Source of the DNA: Nonlabens dokdonensis DSW-6 | GTDB lineage: Bacteria; Bacteroidota; Bacteroidia; Flavobacteriales; Flavobacteriaceae | Length of the DNA: 64,000 bases | Reading direction: 5' to 3' | NCBI RefSeq assembly: GCF_000332115.1 | Contig: NC_020156.1 | Span: forward strand, 2,295,501-2,359,500 | Shown: in pieces, positions 7,891 through 16,900 of the stretch | Position numbering within the stretch: position 1 is the first letter of the stretch | Layout of the letters: the number at the start of each line of letters is the position of its first letter | Made by a program: the position numbers and the translations under genes | Notes under the pieces: model-generated | What the model saw: only the letters and a program-made list of their open reading frames with translations | What the model was told of the DNA's origin: nothing | The model's database searches: none

Positions 7891-7931
7891 ACTATTCACA
7901 GGTGCGGACTTAAGTCCGCACTGTAAATAGT
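7891..7931. repeat. REP-like palindrome (copy 3) at the transposase gene's 3' end
   Basis: Begins directly after the stop codon. It is an imperfect palindrome with ACTATT/AATAGT arms around the GTGCGGACTTAAGTCCGCAC core. Confidence 0.88.
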
Positions 7932-7957
7932 AAATAGTGAATAGGAAATGACACAAA

Positions 7958-7990
7958 AAACAAAATCCCAAGCCTGCAAGCTTAGGATTT
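7958..7990 (-). terminator. intrinsic terminator, minus strand, no matching gene
   Basis: On the minus strand AAATCCTAAGC pairs with GCTTGGGATTT (one T-G wobble) and is followed by a T-rich tract. On the plus strand no T-run follows. Confidence 0.6.
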
Positions 7991-8090
7991 CTAAATCGTA
8001 CAATAACACTAACCATTAATTATGAACTATACGATTATGTTTGCTGTCAGAAACTTTTAAAGGAGCCTGACAGACTTTAACCTTTTTGAA
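7958..8090 (-). ncRNA. candidate small RNA ending in an orphan terminator
   Basis: Read on the minus strand this gene-free stretch has a hairpin formed by CTGTCAG/CTGACAG (8044-8073). About 55 bases further on comes a strong intrinsic terminator: an 11-bp stem, loop TTGCAG, then TTTTGTTTTTT. No annotated minus-strand gene ends here; the nearest, the symporter, stops at 8534 on the far side of a plus-strand gene. The two-hairpin layout fits a short RNA or leader. The 5' end is a guess, no clear -7 element was found, and no known RNA family is recognised. Confidence 0.35.
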
Positions 8091-8196
8091 TTCTTCTTTT
8101 TCATAAAAATTCACCAAATAAATCAGAAGGGTTTATCATGTCCTTCAACTAAAAGACGATCTATTTCGTATATTGTTACACAGCAAATCATAAAAA

Positions 8197-8559
8197 ATGT
8201 CTAAAAAAACATTAGTATTAGGTGCTTCTCTTAAAGAACAACGCTATTCTAATATTGCCATCTATAGATTACGCAAATTTAATATAGAAACTGTAGCTAT
8301 AGGATTGCGTGAAGGAATGGTAGATGATGTGAAGATCCATAAAGAATTGATCCCTTTTCAGGGAATTAATACCGTTACTTTATATTTAAATCCTACACGC
8401 CAAGAGCAATATTATGATTATATAATAAGTCTTCAACCAGAGCGAGTAATTTTTAATCCTGGAACTGAAAATCCCGAATTATACCAACTACTTTCTGAAA
8501 ATAATATAGAAAGTGAAGTTGCCTGTACACTCGTTATGCTTGGTACAAATCAGTATTAG
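8197..8559 (+). CDS. CoA-binding domain protein
   Basis: A 120-aa single-domain Rossmann protein of the CoA-binding family. The N-terminal strand and turn K-T-L-V-L-G-A-S-L-K-E-Q-R-Y-S-N matches the nucleotide-binding start, and E-R-V-I-F-N-P-G-T-E-N-P-E-L is the usual C-terminal conserved segment. It is cytosolic, and the exact role is unknown. Its 3' end overlaps the convergent symporter gene by 26 bases. Confidence 0.85.
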   Translation: MSKKTLVLGASLKEQRYSNIAIYRLRKFNIETVAIGLREGMVDDVKIHKELIPFQGINTVTLYLNPTRQEQYYDYIISLQPERVIFNPGTENPELYQLLSENNIESEVACTLVMLGTNQY

Positions 8560-10009
8560 AATTTTGATTTGTAAAAGTAGCAGCTAGCAACAAACCTAAA
8601 AAGGTTACAAAACCGTTGAGTAATAAAATAAAGAAACCAAATTCAAATCCATAACGACTCGCTAGACTACTTATTCCAAAAGCAATAAATGGTGATAGAA
8701 TCGCAATAACCGGAGTTATTTTATGGTTTACTTGAAGTTTTGTTAGAATTCCAAAACTGAACAACCCTAACAGCGGTCCATAAGTATAACCAGCAAAAAC
8801 AAATAATTTATTGATCACGCTAGCATCCTTGATCAAATACTCAAAACTTACAATCACAAGTATCAATGTTAGAGAAAATCCTACATGGACTAGTTTTCTA
8901 ATCCAGCGTTGCTTTTTCTCTTCATAGTTTTGCTCTAATCTCAAAATGTCTACAGAGAATGACGTTGTTAAGGAAGTCAGCGCGCTGTCTGCACTGGAAT
9001 AGGCTGCTGCTACTAATCCGAGAATAAAAACCAGTCCTATCCCTATTCCTAGATTTCCATCTAAAGCGATGGCCGCAAATAATTTGTCTTTTGTGGCTGT
9101 TAATTGTTCCGCTTTCGCGAAAGCGGTAAGTAAAACACCTAATCCTAAAAATATAAGATTTACAAAGGTCAATACGATCGTAAACCAAAACATGTTTTTT
9201 TGAGCATCGCCAAGACTGCGACAAGTCAGGTTTTTTTGCATCATATCTTGATCCAGACCAGTCATTACGATAGCGATAAAAGCACCAGCAAAAAACTGTT
9301 TAAAGAAAAACTCTTTGGCTTTCCAATCATCAAAAAAGAAGATCTGGGACAATTCGCTATCAGAAATGAAACCAGTTATCTCGCCAATACCATTAAGGTT
9401 CAAACTGTCAGAAATGTAATAAATCGCTACACTTACAGCAATTAACATGAATAAAGTCTGTAAAGTATCGGTCCAGACTATGGTTTTTATTCCGGACTTG
9501 AATGTGTATAACCAAATCAGAATAACAGTAAAAGTTACCGTTTGCCAAAACTCAACGCCCATACTTTCAAAAACAAATTCTTGTAAGACACCAGCAACCA
9601 GATACAATCTAAAACTGGCACCTACCATACGAGAAAGTATAAAAAAACTAGAACCTGTAAATTGTGCAGCACTGCCATATCTGTCGTTGAGGTAAGAATA
9701 AATAGACGTCAGGTTCATTTTATAATATAGCGGTAAAAGTACCGTACCTATTACCAGGTAACCGACTATGTAACCTAGAACTACTTGAAAATAATTCATC
9801 GCTCCTTCTTCCACAGCGCCAGGAACAGAGATAAAAGTCACTCCACTAAGTGATGCTCCTATCATACCAAAGGCTACAATAAACCAAGGGGAAGATCTAT
9901 TACCTCTAAAAAAAGTTGCATTATCGCTTTTGCGACCTACAATAAAAGAAATTGCTACAAGAACCGCAAAATAGCAAGCAATGGTAATGAGAATTTGGGT
10001 AGAAGTCAC
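8534..10009 (-). CDS. sodium:solute symporter (SSS family)
   Basis: A 491-aa inner-membrane protein with about 13 hydrophobic helices, typical of the SSSF family that couples Na+ entry to uptake of sugars, amino acids or other solutes. Supporting motifs are G-A-S-L-S-G-V-T-F-I-S-V-P-G near the N-terminus and A-A-A-Y-S-S-A-D-S-A-L-T-S-L-T in the middle (Na+-site Ser/Thr). It starts with GTG at 10009; no nearer ATG keeps the first helix. The loop text L-T-A-F-A-K-A-E-Q carries the 16-bp palindrome. The substrate cannot be predicted. Confidence 0.9.
   Translation of the reverse strand: MTSTQILITIACYFAVLVAISFIVGRKSDNATFFRGNRSSPWFIVAFGMIGASLSGVTFISVPGAVEEGAMNYFQVVLGYIVGYLVIGTVLLPLYYKMNLTSIYSYLNDRYGSAAQFTGSSFFILSRMVGASFRLYLVAGVLQEFVFESMGVEFWQTVTFTVILIWLYTFKSGIKTIVWTDTLQTLFMLIAVSVAIYYISDSLNLNGIGEITGFISDSELSQIFFFDDWKAKEFFFKQFFAGAFIAIVMTGLDQDMMQKNLTCRSLGDAQKNMFWFTIVLTFVNLIFLGLGVLLTAFAKAEQLTATKDKLFAAIALDGNLGIGIGLVFILGLVAAAYSSADSALTSLTTSFSVDILRLEQNYEEKKQRWIRKLVHVGFSLTLILVIVSFEYLIKDASVINKLFVFAGYTYGPLLGLFSFGILTKLQVNHKITPVIAILSPFIAFGISSLASRYGFEFGFFILLLNGFVTFLGLLLAATFTNQNSNTDLYQA
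9110..9125. repeat. 16-bp palindrome inside the symporter gene
   Basis: Perfect copy, read in frame as A-F-A-K-A at the end of a membrane helix or in the loop after it. Confidence 0.95.
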
Positions 10010-10110
10010 GTGAATTTATTATTTGCGGCTAAGGTAAGAATATGAACTTGAAATCGAATTTGAAATCGAACTTGAACTAAAATAATAAAAAAGCAAACAC
10101 GAATAGGAGA

Positions 10111-10360
10111 TGTCAGTTCGAGCGCAGCCGAGAACGATTTAGAAATCAAATTATAATATTTATTCAACCGTAAAACCTTTTTGGTTGCTCACTTGACTTC
10201 ATCAAATTCATCGCCAACATGTTTCTTCCTTCAAAAAGGAATATGCTCTTGTTCTTTACGTAAATTTCAGTTTCTTGGTTGTGCGATATTCGAAACCTTT
10301 TGTGATTGATGATAGGCTTACTGCATTGGTAATCGTTTTCGACTGTCGCTCAAACTGACA
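10111..10360. repeat. 250-bp element bounded by about 29-bp inverted repeats
   Basis: The left end (10111-10139) begins TGTCAGTTCGAGCGCAG and the right end (10331-10360), read on the minus strand, begins TGTCAGTTTGAGCGACAG; both run on to a shared AACGATT. The interior has no credible reading frame. Structure and size fit a MITE or paired REP (BIME-like) element. It fills most of the 391-bp gap between the symporter gene and yidD, and I see nothing else in that gap. Confidence 0.7.
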
Positions 10361-10400
10361 AGGAATAGCATACAATTTGAAATAAGCTAATGCAGCAAAT

Positions 10401-10622
10401 CTATGGAACCGGATCATAACCTTTACCGCCCCAAGGATGACAACTAAAAATACGTTTTAACGCTAGCCAGCCACCTTTAAAAGCGCCATGTTTGATTAGA
10501 GCTTCTTTAGAATATTGAGAACAAGTAGGAGAGTAGCGACAACTAGCAGGTGTAAATGGCGATATCACCGATTGATAAAACCTGATGAGTAATAGAAAAG
10601 GATATGCTAGTAATTTTTTCAA
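10401..10622 (-). CDS. yidD: membrane protein insertion efficiency factor
   Basis: A 73-aa protein of the YidD family, which assists insertion of inner-membrane proteins. The signature [24 protein letters not shown] and the C-terminal C-H-P-W-G-G-x-G-Y-D-P-V-P are both present, preceded by an amphipathic N-terminus. The start codon is TTG at 10622; no ATG exists that keeps the conserved N-terminus. It is not next to yidC or rnpA here. The upstream lipoprotein gene ends 29 bases away on the same strand. Confidence 0.95.
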   Translation of the reverse strand: MKKLLAYPFLLLIRFYQSVISPFTPASCRYSPTCSQYSKEALIKHGAFKGGWLALKRIFSCHPWGGKGYDPVP

Positions 10623-10651
10623 TAGTAAACTAAAAAGGTCAATAGTATAAA

Positions 10652-11002
10652 TTAAGGTCGATAGTAGGTGATAGCTTCTTGGTCACCCCATAAAATAAAC
10701 ACCTCTTTTTCATTCAATTTTATAAGCCTGCCAAAATATCTTTTGCTGTTCTTGTAAACAAATATGCTATCTTTTTTCAATTGGTATGGAAAAACTTGGT
10801 TTTTGTTATTTTCTACTTGAAAATCTTCTCTAAATATAGAGTACTCTTTTTTATTTTTCTTGCCATTTGTTAACCATTTCCCTTTAAACAAATCCATGTC
10901 AAATTCTTGTCCTGTAAACATTACTTCCTTTTCTACGGTAGATTTTGATGTTCCACAAGAGAGAAGTGTTAAAGCGACAAATAAAAGAAGATAGTTTTTC
11001 AT
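10652..11002 (-). CDS. small predicted lipoprotein
   Basis: A 116-aa protein with signal peptide [14 protein letters not shown] and lipobox L-S-C (Cys16), followed by a Ser/Thr/Lys linker and a globular part with repeated aromatic and Lys residues. No family is recognised; the pattern (G-K-W-L-T-N-G-K, then short beta-rich text) could be a small barrel or lipocalin-like fold. The ATG at 11002 is chosen because it puts the signal peptide first. It probably shares a transcript with yidD. Confidence 0.65.
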   Translation of the reverse strand: MKNYLLLFVALTLLSCGTSKSTVEKEVMFTGQEFDMDLFKGKWLTNGKKNKKEYSIFREDFQVENNKNQVFPYQLKKDSIFVYKNSKRYFGRLIKLNEKEVFILWGDQEAITYYRP

Positions 11003-11297
11003 AACATAATTTTTTAAACGTAAGCTAATCGATAGACGTTGAAGCATTCCTTGTTCATATCTCGTTGCCTTCTATTACTTCTGAGTACTCAAGTTCGCTT
11101 ATTAGTTATTAATTTCAGATCTCAAAAATCCTGAACATTTAGGGCTTAGGAAAAGTTTTCGTTTTTAAATCATCGACATTTCCGTCAGACTGAAGTCTGC
11201 CGCTTAAGAATTAATTTGTCGCCTAAGGGCATTCTTTTTATTCAGCGAAATGAATTTCGCTTTTTTATTGCTAATTGAATTGAGAATTTCGATTTTT
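11003..11297. other. gene-poor spacer with an orphan plus-strand terminator
   Basis: No reading frame can be supported here. It holds a short inverted repeat CAGACT-GA-AGTCTG (near 11194) and the terminator listed separately. A plus-strand small RNA is possible but unsupported by a promoter match. Confidence 0.4.
11244..11266 (+). terminator. intrinsic terminator, plus strand, no matching gene
   Basis: AGCGAAA-TGAA-TTTCGCT followed by TTTTT. All annotated neighbours are on the minus strand, so its transcript is unknown. Confidence 0.55.
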
Positions 11298-11417
11298 CTT
11301 AACTCTTAACTCTTAACTCTTAACTCTTAACTCTTAACTCTTAACTCTTAACTCTTAACTCTTAACTCTTAACTCTTAACTCTTAACTCTTAACTCTTAA
11401 CTCTTAACTCTTAACTC
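11298..11417. repeat. heptanucleotide tandem repeat (AACTCTT)n, about 17 copies
   Basis: About 120 bp of head-to-tail perfect 7-bp units, ending two bases past the cysS stop codon. In the cysS transcript it would be a purine-rich (GTTAAGA)n 3' untranslated tract. It has no spacers, so it is not a CRISPR array. Confidence 0.95.
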
Positions 11418-11419
11418 TA

Positions 11420-12907
11420 TTACTCCACACTATAACTAGTTCCGTCAACGCCATCTTTAAGGGCAATTCCGGCAGCAGCAAGTTCGTCTCTTATTTTATC
11501 ACTCGTACTCCAGTCTTTATTTGCTCGTGCAGTAGCTCTTAAGTCGATAATCAATTTCATGGCGCCGTCAAGTCCTTTGTTTAAAGAACCACCAGTTTCT
11601 TCTTGAGCAATTTGAAGTCCTAGAATATCATAGAAAAATGCATCCATACTTGTAGAAAGATCATCAAGATCCTCTTTCGTAATAGTAGCATTTCCATCAT
11701 TAATGGTATGAATTATTTTCACCGTGTCAAAAAGCTCTGCAACAAGAATAGGAGTATTGAAATCGTCATTCATGGCAGCATAGCATTTTGCTTTCCAAGC
11801 TGCCACATCTACGGTTGAGGTTTTAGAAACTGGTAATTGATTTATTAACTTCATCGCTTCAGTAAGACGGTTAAAACCTTTTTCGGCTGCAAGTATGGCA
11901 TCGTTACTAAAATCTAAAATCGATCTATAATGAGCTTGCATCATAAAGAAGCGCACCACACTCGGGCTGAAAGCTTTTTGCATGAAATCGTTATCACCAG
12001 TAAAAAGTTCTACAGGTAAAATACTATTTCCAGTTGATTTAGACATTTTCTGACCGTTTAAGGTCAGCATATTAGCATGCATCCAGTAGTTTACTGGGCT
12101 ATGGCCATGTGCTGCTTCACCTTGAGCGATTTCACACTCGTGATGGGGGAATTTAAGGTCCATTCCGCCACCGTGTATATCAAAAGTTTCACCTAGATAT
12201 TTAGAACTCATTACCGTACATTCCAGGTGCCATCCAGGAAAACCATCGCCCCATGGACTAGGCCATCTCATAATATGTTCTGGACTCGCTTTTTTCCAAA
12301 GAGCAAAGTCAGCAGGATTTGATTTATCACTTTGCGCAGCTAGCTCACGAGAATTTGCCATCATATCATCCAGATTACGACCGCTTAGTTTCCCGTAGTG
12401 ATGATCTTCATTAAATTTTACTACATCAAAATAAATGGAGCCATTTTTCTCATAGGCATATCCATTATCGATGATCGTTTTAATAATTTCTATTTGCTCT
12501 ACAATATGGCCAGTTGCCGTAGGTTCAATACTTGGCGGGAACGCATTGAATTGCTTCATCACTGTATGAAAATCGATCGTGTATTGCTGCACGACTTCCA
12601 TAGGCTCGATTTTCTCAAGCCTTGCTTTTTTTGAGATTTTGTCTTCTCCTTGATCGGCATCGTCAGTTAAATGCCCTGCATCAGTAATGTTACGCACATA
12701 ACGCACTTTATATCCTAGGTGTTTTAAGTACCTAAAAATCATATCAAAACTGATGAACGTACGGCAATTTCCTAAATGTACATTGCTGTAAACCGTAGGT
12801 CCACAAACGTACATTCCTATGCGGCCTTCGGTAATCGATTGGAATACCTCTTTTTCGCCGTTCATGGAATTGTAAATCCTTAATTCATTGTCTTGATAAA
12901 GTGCCAT
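11420..12907 (-). CDS. cysS: cysteinyl-tRNA synthetase
   Basis: A 495-aa class Ia synthetase that charges tRNA-Cys. Zinc ligand Cys35 lies in V-C-G-P-T-V-Y, the HIGH motif is H44-L-G-N, and K-M-S-K-S lies near residues 285-289. H-L-E-C-T and H-H-E-C-E-I-A-Q supply the other zinc-site and cysteine-recognition residues. Length is normal. A C-terminal DALR-like helical domain ends in K-D-G-V-D-G-T. The stop codon abuts the heptanucleotide repeat. Confidence 0.97.
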   Translation of the reverse strand: MALYQDNELRIYNSMNGEKEVFQSITEGRIGMYVCGPTVYSNVHLGNCRTFISFDMIFRYLKHLGYKVRYVRNITDAGHLTDDADQGEDKISKKARLEKIEPMEVVQQYTIDFHTVMKQFNAFPPSIEPTATGHIVEQIEIIKTIIDNGYAYEKNGSIYFDVVKFNEDHHYGKLSGRNLDDMMANSRELAAQSDKSNPADFALWKKASPEHIMRWPSPWGDGFPGWHLECTVMSSKYLGETFDIHGGGMDLKFPHHECEIAQGEAAHGHSPVNYWMHANMLTLNGQKMSKSTGNSILPVELFTGDNDFMQKAFSPSVVRFFMMQAHYRSILDFSNDAILAAEKGFNRLTEAMKLINQLPVSKTSTVDVAAWKAKCYAAMNDDFNTPILVAELFDTVKIIHTINDGNATITKEDLDDLSTSMDAFFYDILGLQIAQEETGGSLNKGLDGAMKLIIDLRATARANKDWSTSDKIRDELAAAGIALKDGVDGTSYSVE

Positions 12908-12941
12908 GACTTATTTTTTGTGATGTTGATGGTGTTGATCT

Positions 12942-12957
12942 CGCTTTCGCGAAAGCG
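12942..12957. repeat. 16-bp palindrome, intergenic copy
   Basis: Perfect copy between folE (3' end at 13056) and the cysS start codon. Confidence 0.95.
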
Positions 12958-13055
12958 AAACAATCATAAATATGCTCTTCAAAAATAACAGTAATCTTTT
13001 TAAATTACTTGGGTGCAAGTTAAGGCGGAGATATTACTCGAAGATGGAGAATGAT

Positions 13056-13727
13056 TTAAAACTTAGTGTCCATTTTAATATAATCGAGAAACTCTCTCTT
13101 AACAGCTGGGTCTTTAAATTTACCGCCAAATTCCCCTGTCACAGTGCTGCTCTCGATATCTCTTATACCACGACTGTTTACACAAAGGTGTTTTGCATCT
13201 ATGATACAGGCCACATCTTCTGTATTCATGACTTGTTGTAACTCTCTTACAATCTGAATGTTAAGTCGCTCTTGAACTTGTGGTCGTTTTGCATAATAAT
13301 CTACGATGCGATTCATTTTAGAAAGTCCTACCACGCTACCATTTGAGATATAAGCAACGTGTGCACGACCTACAATAGGAAGCAAGTGATGCTCGCAAGT
13401 TGAGTAAACAACGATGTCTTTTTCTACGAGCATTTCATTGTACTTGTATTTATTTTCAAAAGTACTGGCGCTAGGTTTTCTATCCGGGCGTAAGCCTCCA
13501 AAAATCTCGTTGACAAACATTTTTGCAACGCGATTAGGTGTTCCTTTTAGACTGTCATCTGTCATGTCCATACCTAGAGTCTCTAGAATGTTATGTACAT
13601 CTTTTTTAATGGATGCAATTTTATCTGCATCGCTCATATCAAAGGCGTCAGGACGTAATGGGGTTTGCTCGTTAGAAGACAAATGATCATTATCTTCTAT
13701 ATTTTCTAGTAGATCTTCAATTTTCAT
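13056..13727 (-). CDS. folE: GTP cyclohydrolase I
   Basis: A 223-aa cytosolic enzyme converting GTP to 7,8-dihydroneopterin triphosphate, the entry step for folate, pterins and queuosine. The zinc site is complete: Cys and His in S-T-C-E-H-H-L-L-P (about 110-116) and a second Cys in D-A-K-H-L-C (about 182). The V-G-R-A-H-V-A-Y and Y-A-K-R-P-Q-V-Q-E-R-L segments are classic. An N-terminal extension of about 35 residues is acidic and variable. Its product is the substrate of the QueD-like enzyme at 707-1117. Confidence 0.96.
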   Translation of the reverse strand: MKIEDLLENIEDNDHLSSNEQTPLRPDAFDMSDADKIASIKKDVHNILETLGMDMTDDSLKGTPNRVAKMFVNEIFGGLRPDRKPSASTFENKYKYNEMLVEKDIVVYSTCEHHLLPIVGRAHVAYISNGSVVGLSKMNRIVDYYAKRPQVQERLNIQIVRELQQVMNTEDVACIIDAKHLCVNSRGIRDIESSTVTGEFGGKFKDPAVKREFLDYIKMDTKF

Positions 13728-13908
13728 ACAGGAATTACTCTTAAAAGCGGTACTAATTTTTATGCAAATTTACAAATAGAATGCCTTAAAAGCATTATTT
13801 CTTAGCAATTACAGTAAAGTTTTGGCAGTAATCGTTAAGCTAGAGTTAACAAATTTTCTCATATTTGTTTATTACAAAAAAAAGCGCTCATAATTTTCTA
13901 AATTATTA

Positions 13909-16900
13909 ATGATGAAAAGATTTCTCACTCTTTTACTGTTACTTCTCTCTTATTATTCTTATTCGCAGGCAAATATTAATATGCCGCTAGGTACTAATAA
14001 TGGAAATGGCTTTAGATTTATTGGATGCAACAATTCTGCTTTTAATGATAGTGGCGGAAACGCGCCTTATGGAAACAATGAAGATAATATATCGGTATTT
14101 TGTCCTTCAATAGATACGGATAGAATGATACTAGAATTTAGAGTAGTTGATATTCTAGCTGGAGATGTATTAACTATTTACGACGGCGATTCTACTGCTG
14201 CACCTGTTCTGGCTACTATTACAAATTCAACAACACCTTTTGCTTTTCAAGCTAGCGCAACAAATCCAACAGGTTGTTTAACCGTACGGTTTGTATCAAA
14301 TGGATCAGGTACTGCTACAGGCTGGAGAGCATTAAGAAGTTGTTTTAATCCATGTCAAGCTATTTCTACTGTTATCACAACAACACCAGCTACTAGTGTT
14401 GATGGTATTTTAAGGATTTGCCAAGGTGAGACCGTAACTTTTGATGGTTCTGCAAACTTTAACGTAGATGGAACTGGTGCTACTTATGAATGGGATCTTG
14501 CAAATGGTAATGGACTAAATACAGGACAAATTCAAACTGAAACGTATACGATTCCCGGTATTTACCAAACACGCTTTATAGTTACAGATAATACTGGCTG
14601 TCGTGATCGAGACGAAATAGATTTGGTAATTCATGTTTCTACTACTCCAGATTTTACAGGAACCGAGGCAGTTGACGACGAATTATGCTTTGGTGATTCC
14701 ACAGATATCACAGGTGTAGTAAATACTACAGAGTTTGCTATTTCACCTTCTCCACCCATAGCAGGAACAACGTATTTAGAAGATGGAAGTGGTGTAAGTT
14801 ATCAGACCTGTATTAACGTAGATTTATTTCCGACCGGTCAGGGTGTTGCTAGCGCAAGTGACTTGGTAAACATTTTTTTAAACATGGAACATTCATACTT
14901 AGGGGATTTACAAGTTACTCTAACATCGCCTAATGGAAGCTCCGTAGATTTACATGTTTTCTCAAATGGTGGCACTACCAATTTAGGGAATCCAGTTACC
15001 AATGTAGACCGTGTTCCAGGTACCGGATTTGATTATGTATTTAATGAAACTGCGGCGCAAACTTGGGCACAAGCAGCAGGTGGTGTAGCAACTATACCTG
15101 CAGGCGATTATTTACCAGTAGACCCTTTTAGTAATTTTATTGGTTCACCATTGAATGGTCTATGGTGTTTAACTGTGACTGATAACTTGGGAATAGATGA
15201 TGGTTACATTTTTTCCTGGGGTCTTGATTTTAACCCAGCAATTATTCCTGCAGAGCTTTCTTTTACACCAGGAGAGACTTCAGAAATGTGGCAAACAAAT
15301 CCTGATATAACGATGGTTAATGGTAATACTATAACGGTAACTCCATCTGTTGAAGGTCGAAATTGTTATGATTTCCAATTTACGGATAGTTTTGGTTGTA
15401 TCTACATAGAACAAGTCTGTATAAATGTTTTAGCCGAGATTCCTTCTGAGATACCTGAGGATATAATCTTATGTAATACAACTGGTACAACAACCGTAGA
15501 CCTTACTCAAAATGACTCGGTAATTTTAAATGGATTACCATCTTCAGATTATGTAATAACTTATCACAACTCACAAAGCGATGCAGAGAATGGTGTAGGT
15601 GCCATAACTAACGCAACTGCATTTCCCATCGTAATGCCTCCTATGACTGTGTTTTCTGCTATTACTTATACAACTACTAATTGTATTGTGGTAGATAGTT
15701 TTACTGTAGACGTTATAGATTTCAACAATCTGACTATTCCGGATTTTGAACAATGTGGTGCGATTACAAATTTTGATTTGGTTTCATATGTCACTACTGC
15801 CTTAAGTTCAGGAGGAAGTGGAAGTTCTTCTAGCTTTACGTTAGAGTTTTATATTAGTTTAACAGACGCACAAAATCAAACGAATCCTATTTTAAACCCA
15901 ACTATGTTTGACCTGTCTGCAGGCACCGTGACTATTTACGTAAGGATTGTGAGTACAACAGATCCTGGATGTAATTCTATTAACCCTTTTAATATTACAG
16001 CAGGATTTATTCCTGTACCAACTATTCCGCCAAATATGGTTGTTTGCGACGACTTAAGTAATGATGGTCAAGAAATCTTTAATTTGAGCGATCAGGATGC
16101 AATAATATTGAATGGTCAATCAGGAATAACAGTTACCTACCATCTAACTGCAAATGACGCGGCTTCTGGTACATCACCATTAAATGCAGCTGGATATCAA
16201 AACATAAGTAATCCTCAAACAATCTATATAAGATTAGTCAATAATTCTGGATTGATGTGTGATTCAAATACTATTGCGACTTTTGACCTTGTTGTTAATA
16301 GAACTGGAATAGTAAATCCAGTTACTGATCTTATCGCTTGTGATGATGTTAATAATGGAATTGAGCAATTTGATCTTACAACTCAATTACCAGATATTCT
16401 TGGGTCACAAATACCTGCAGAAAATACGGTGACGTTCTACACATCGCAGGCAAATGCTGATGCTAGAACAAATGAGATTATTAATACTTCTATGTATACA
16501 GCTGTTTCTACTACTGGAGCAGTAACCATTTTTGTTAGAGTCGAAAATATAAATGCAACAAACTGTTATACAACAGGCTCATTTGATCTAATTATGAGTG
16601 CTACACCAGTTGCAAATCCAATAGCAGACTTTATAGTTTGTGATGATACGAGCAATGATGGATTTGAAGATTTCGTTTTAGGGAATAATGATGCGCAAAT
16701 ATTACTTGGTCAAGATCCATCAGTGTTTGTAGTAAGCTATTATTCCTCACAGGCAGATGCAGATGCAGGTAACAATCCTTTATCAACAACTTCATACACA
16801 AATGTTGCATCTCCCGAAACAATATTTGTACGTGTAGAAAACACATCCAATACAGATTGTTATGAAACAACTTCATTTGACATAATTGTTAACGAGTTGC

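Noticed and set aside
8021..8059. 12-codon plus-strand frame as a leader peptide
   Set aside because: Too short to support, no attenuator for the downstream gene; the minus-strand hairpins explain the region better.
9200..9695. Plus-strand frames inside the symporter gene
   Set aside because: Antisense to conserved transporter helices.
11298..11417. Possible CRISPR array
   Set aside because: Units are 7 bp and contiguous, without spacers, and no cas gene is present. I see no CRISPR in the window.
12972..13241. 89-codon plus-strand frame overlapping folE
   Set aside because: It lies antisense to the conserved C-terminal part of folE and has no ribosome-binding or promoter support.
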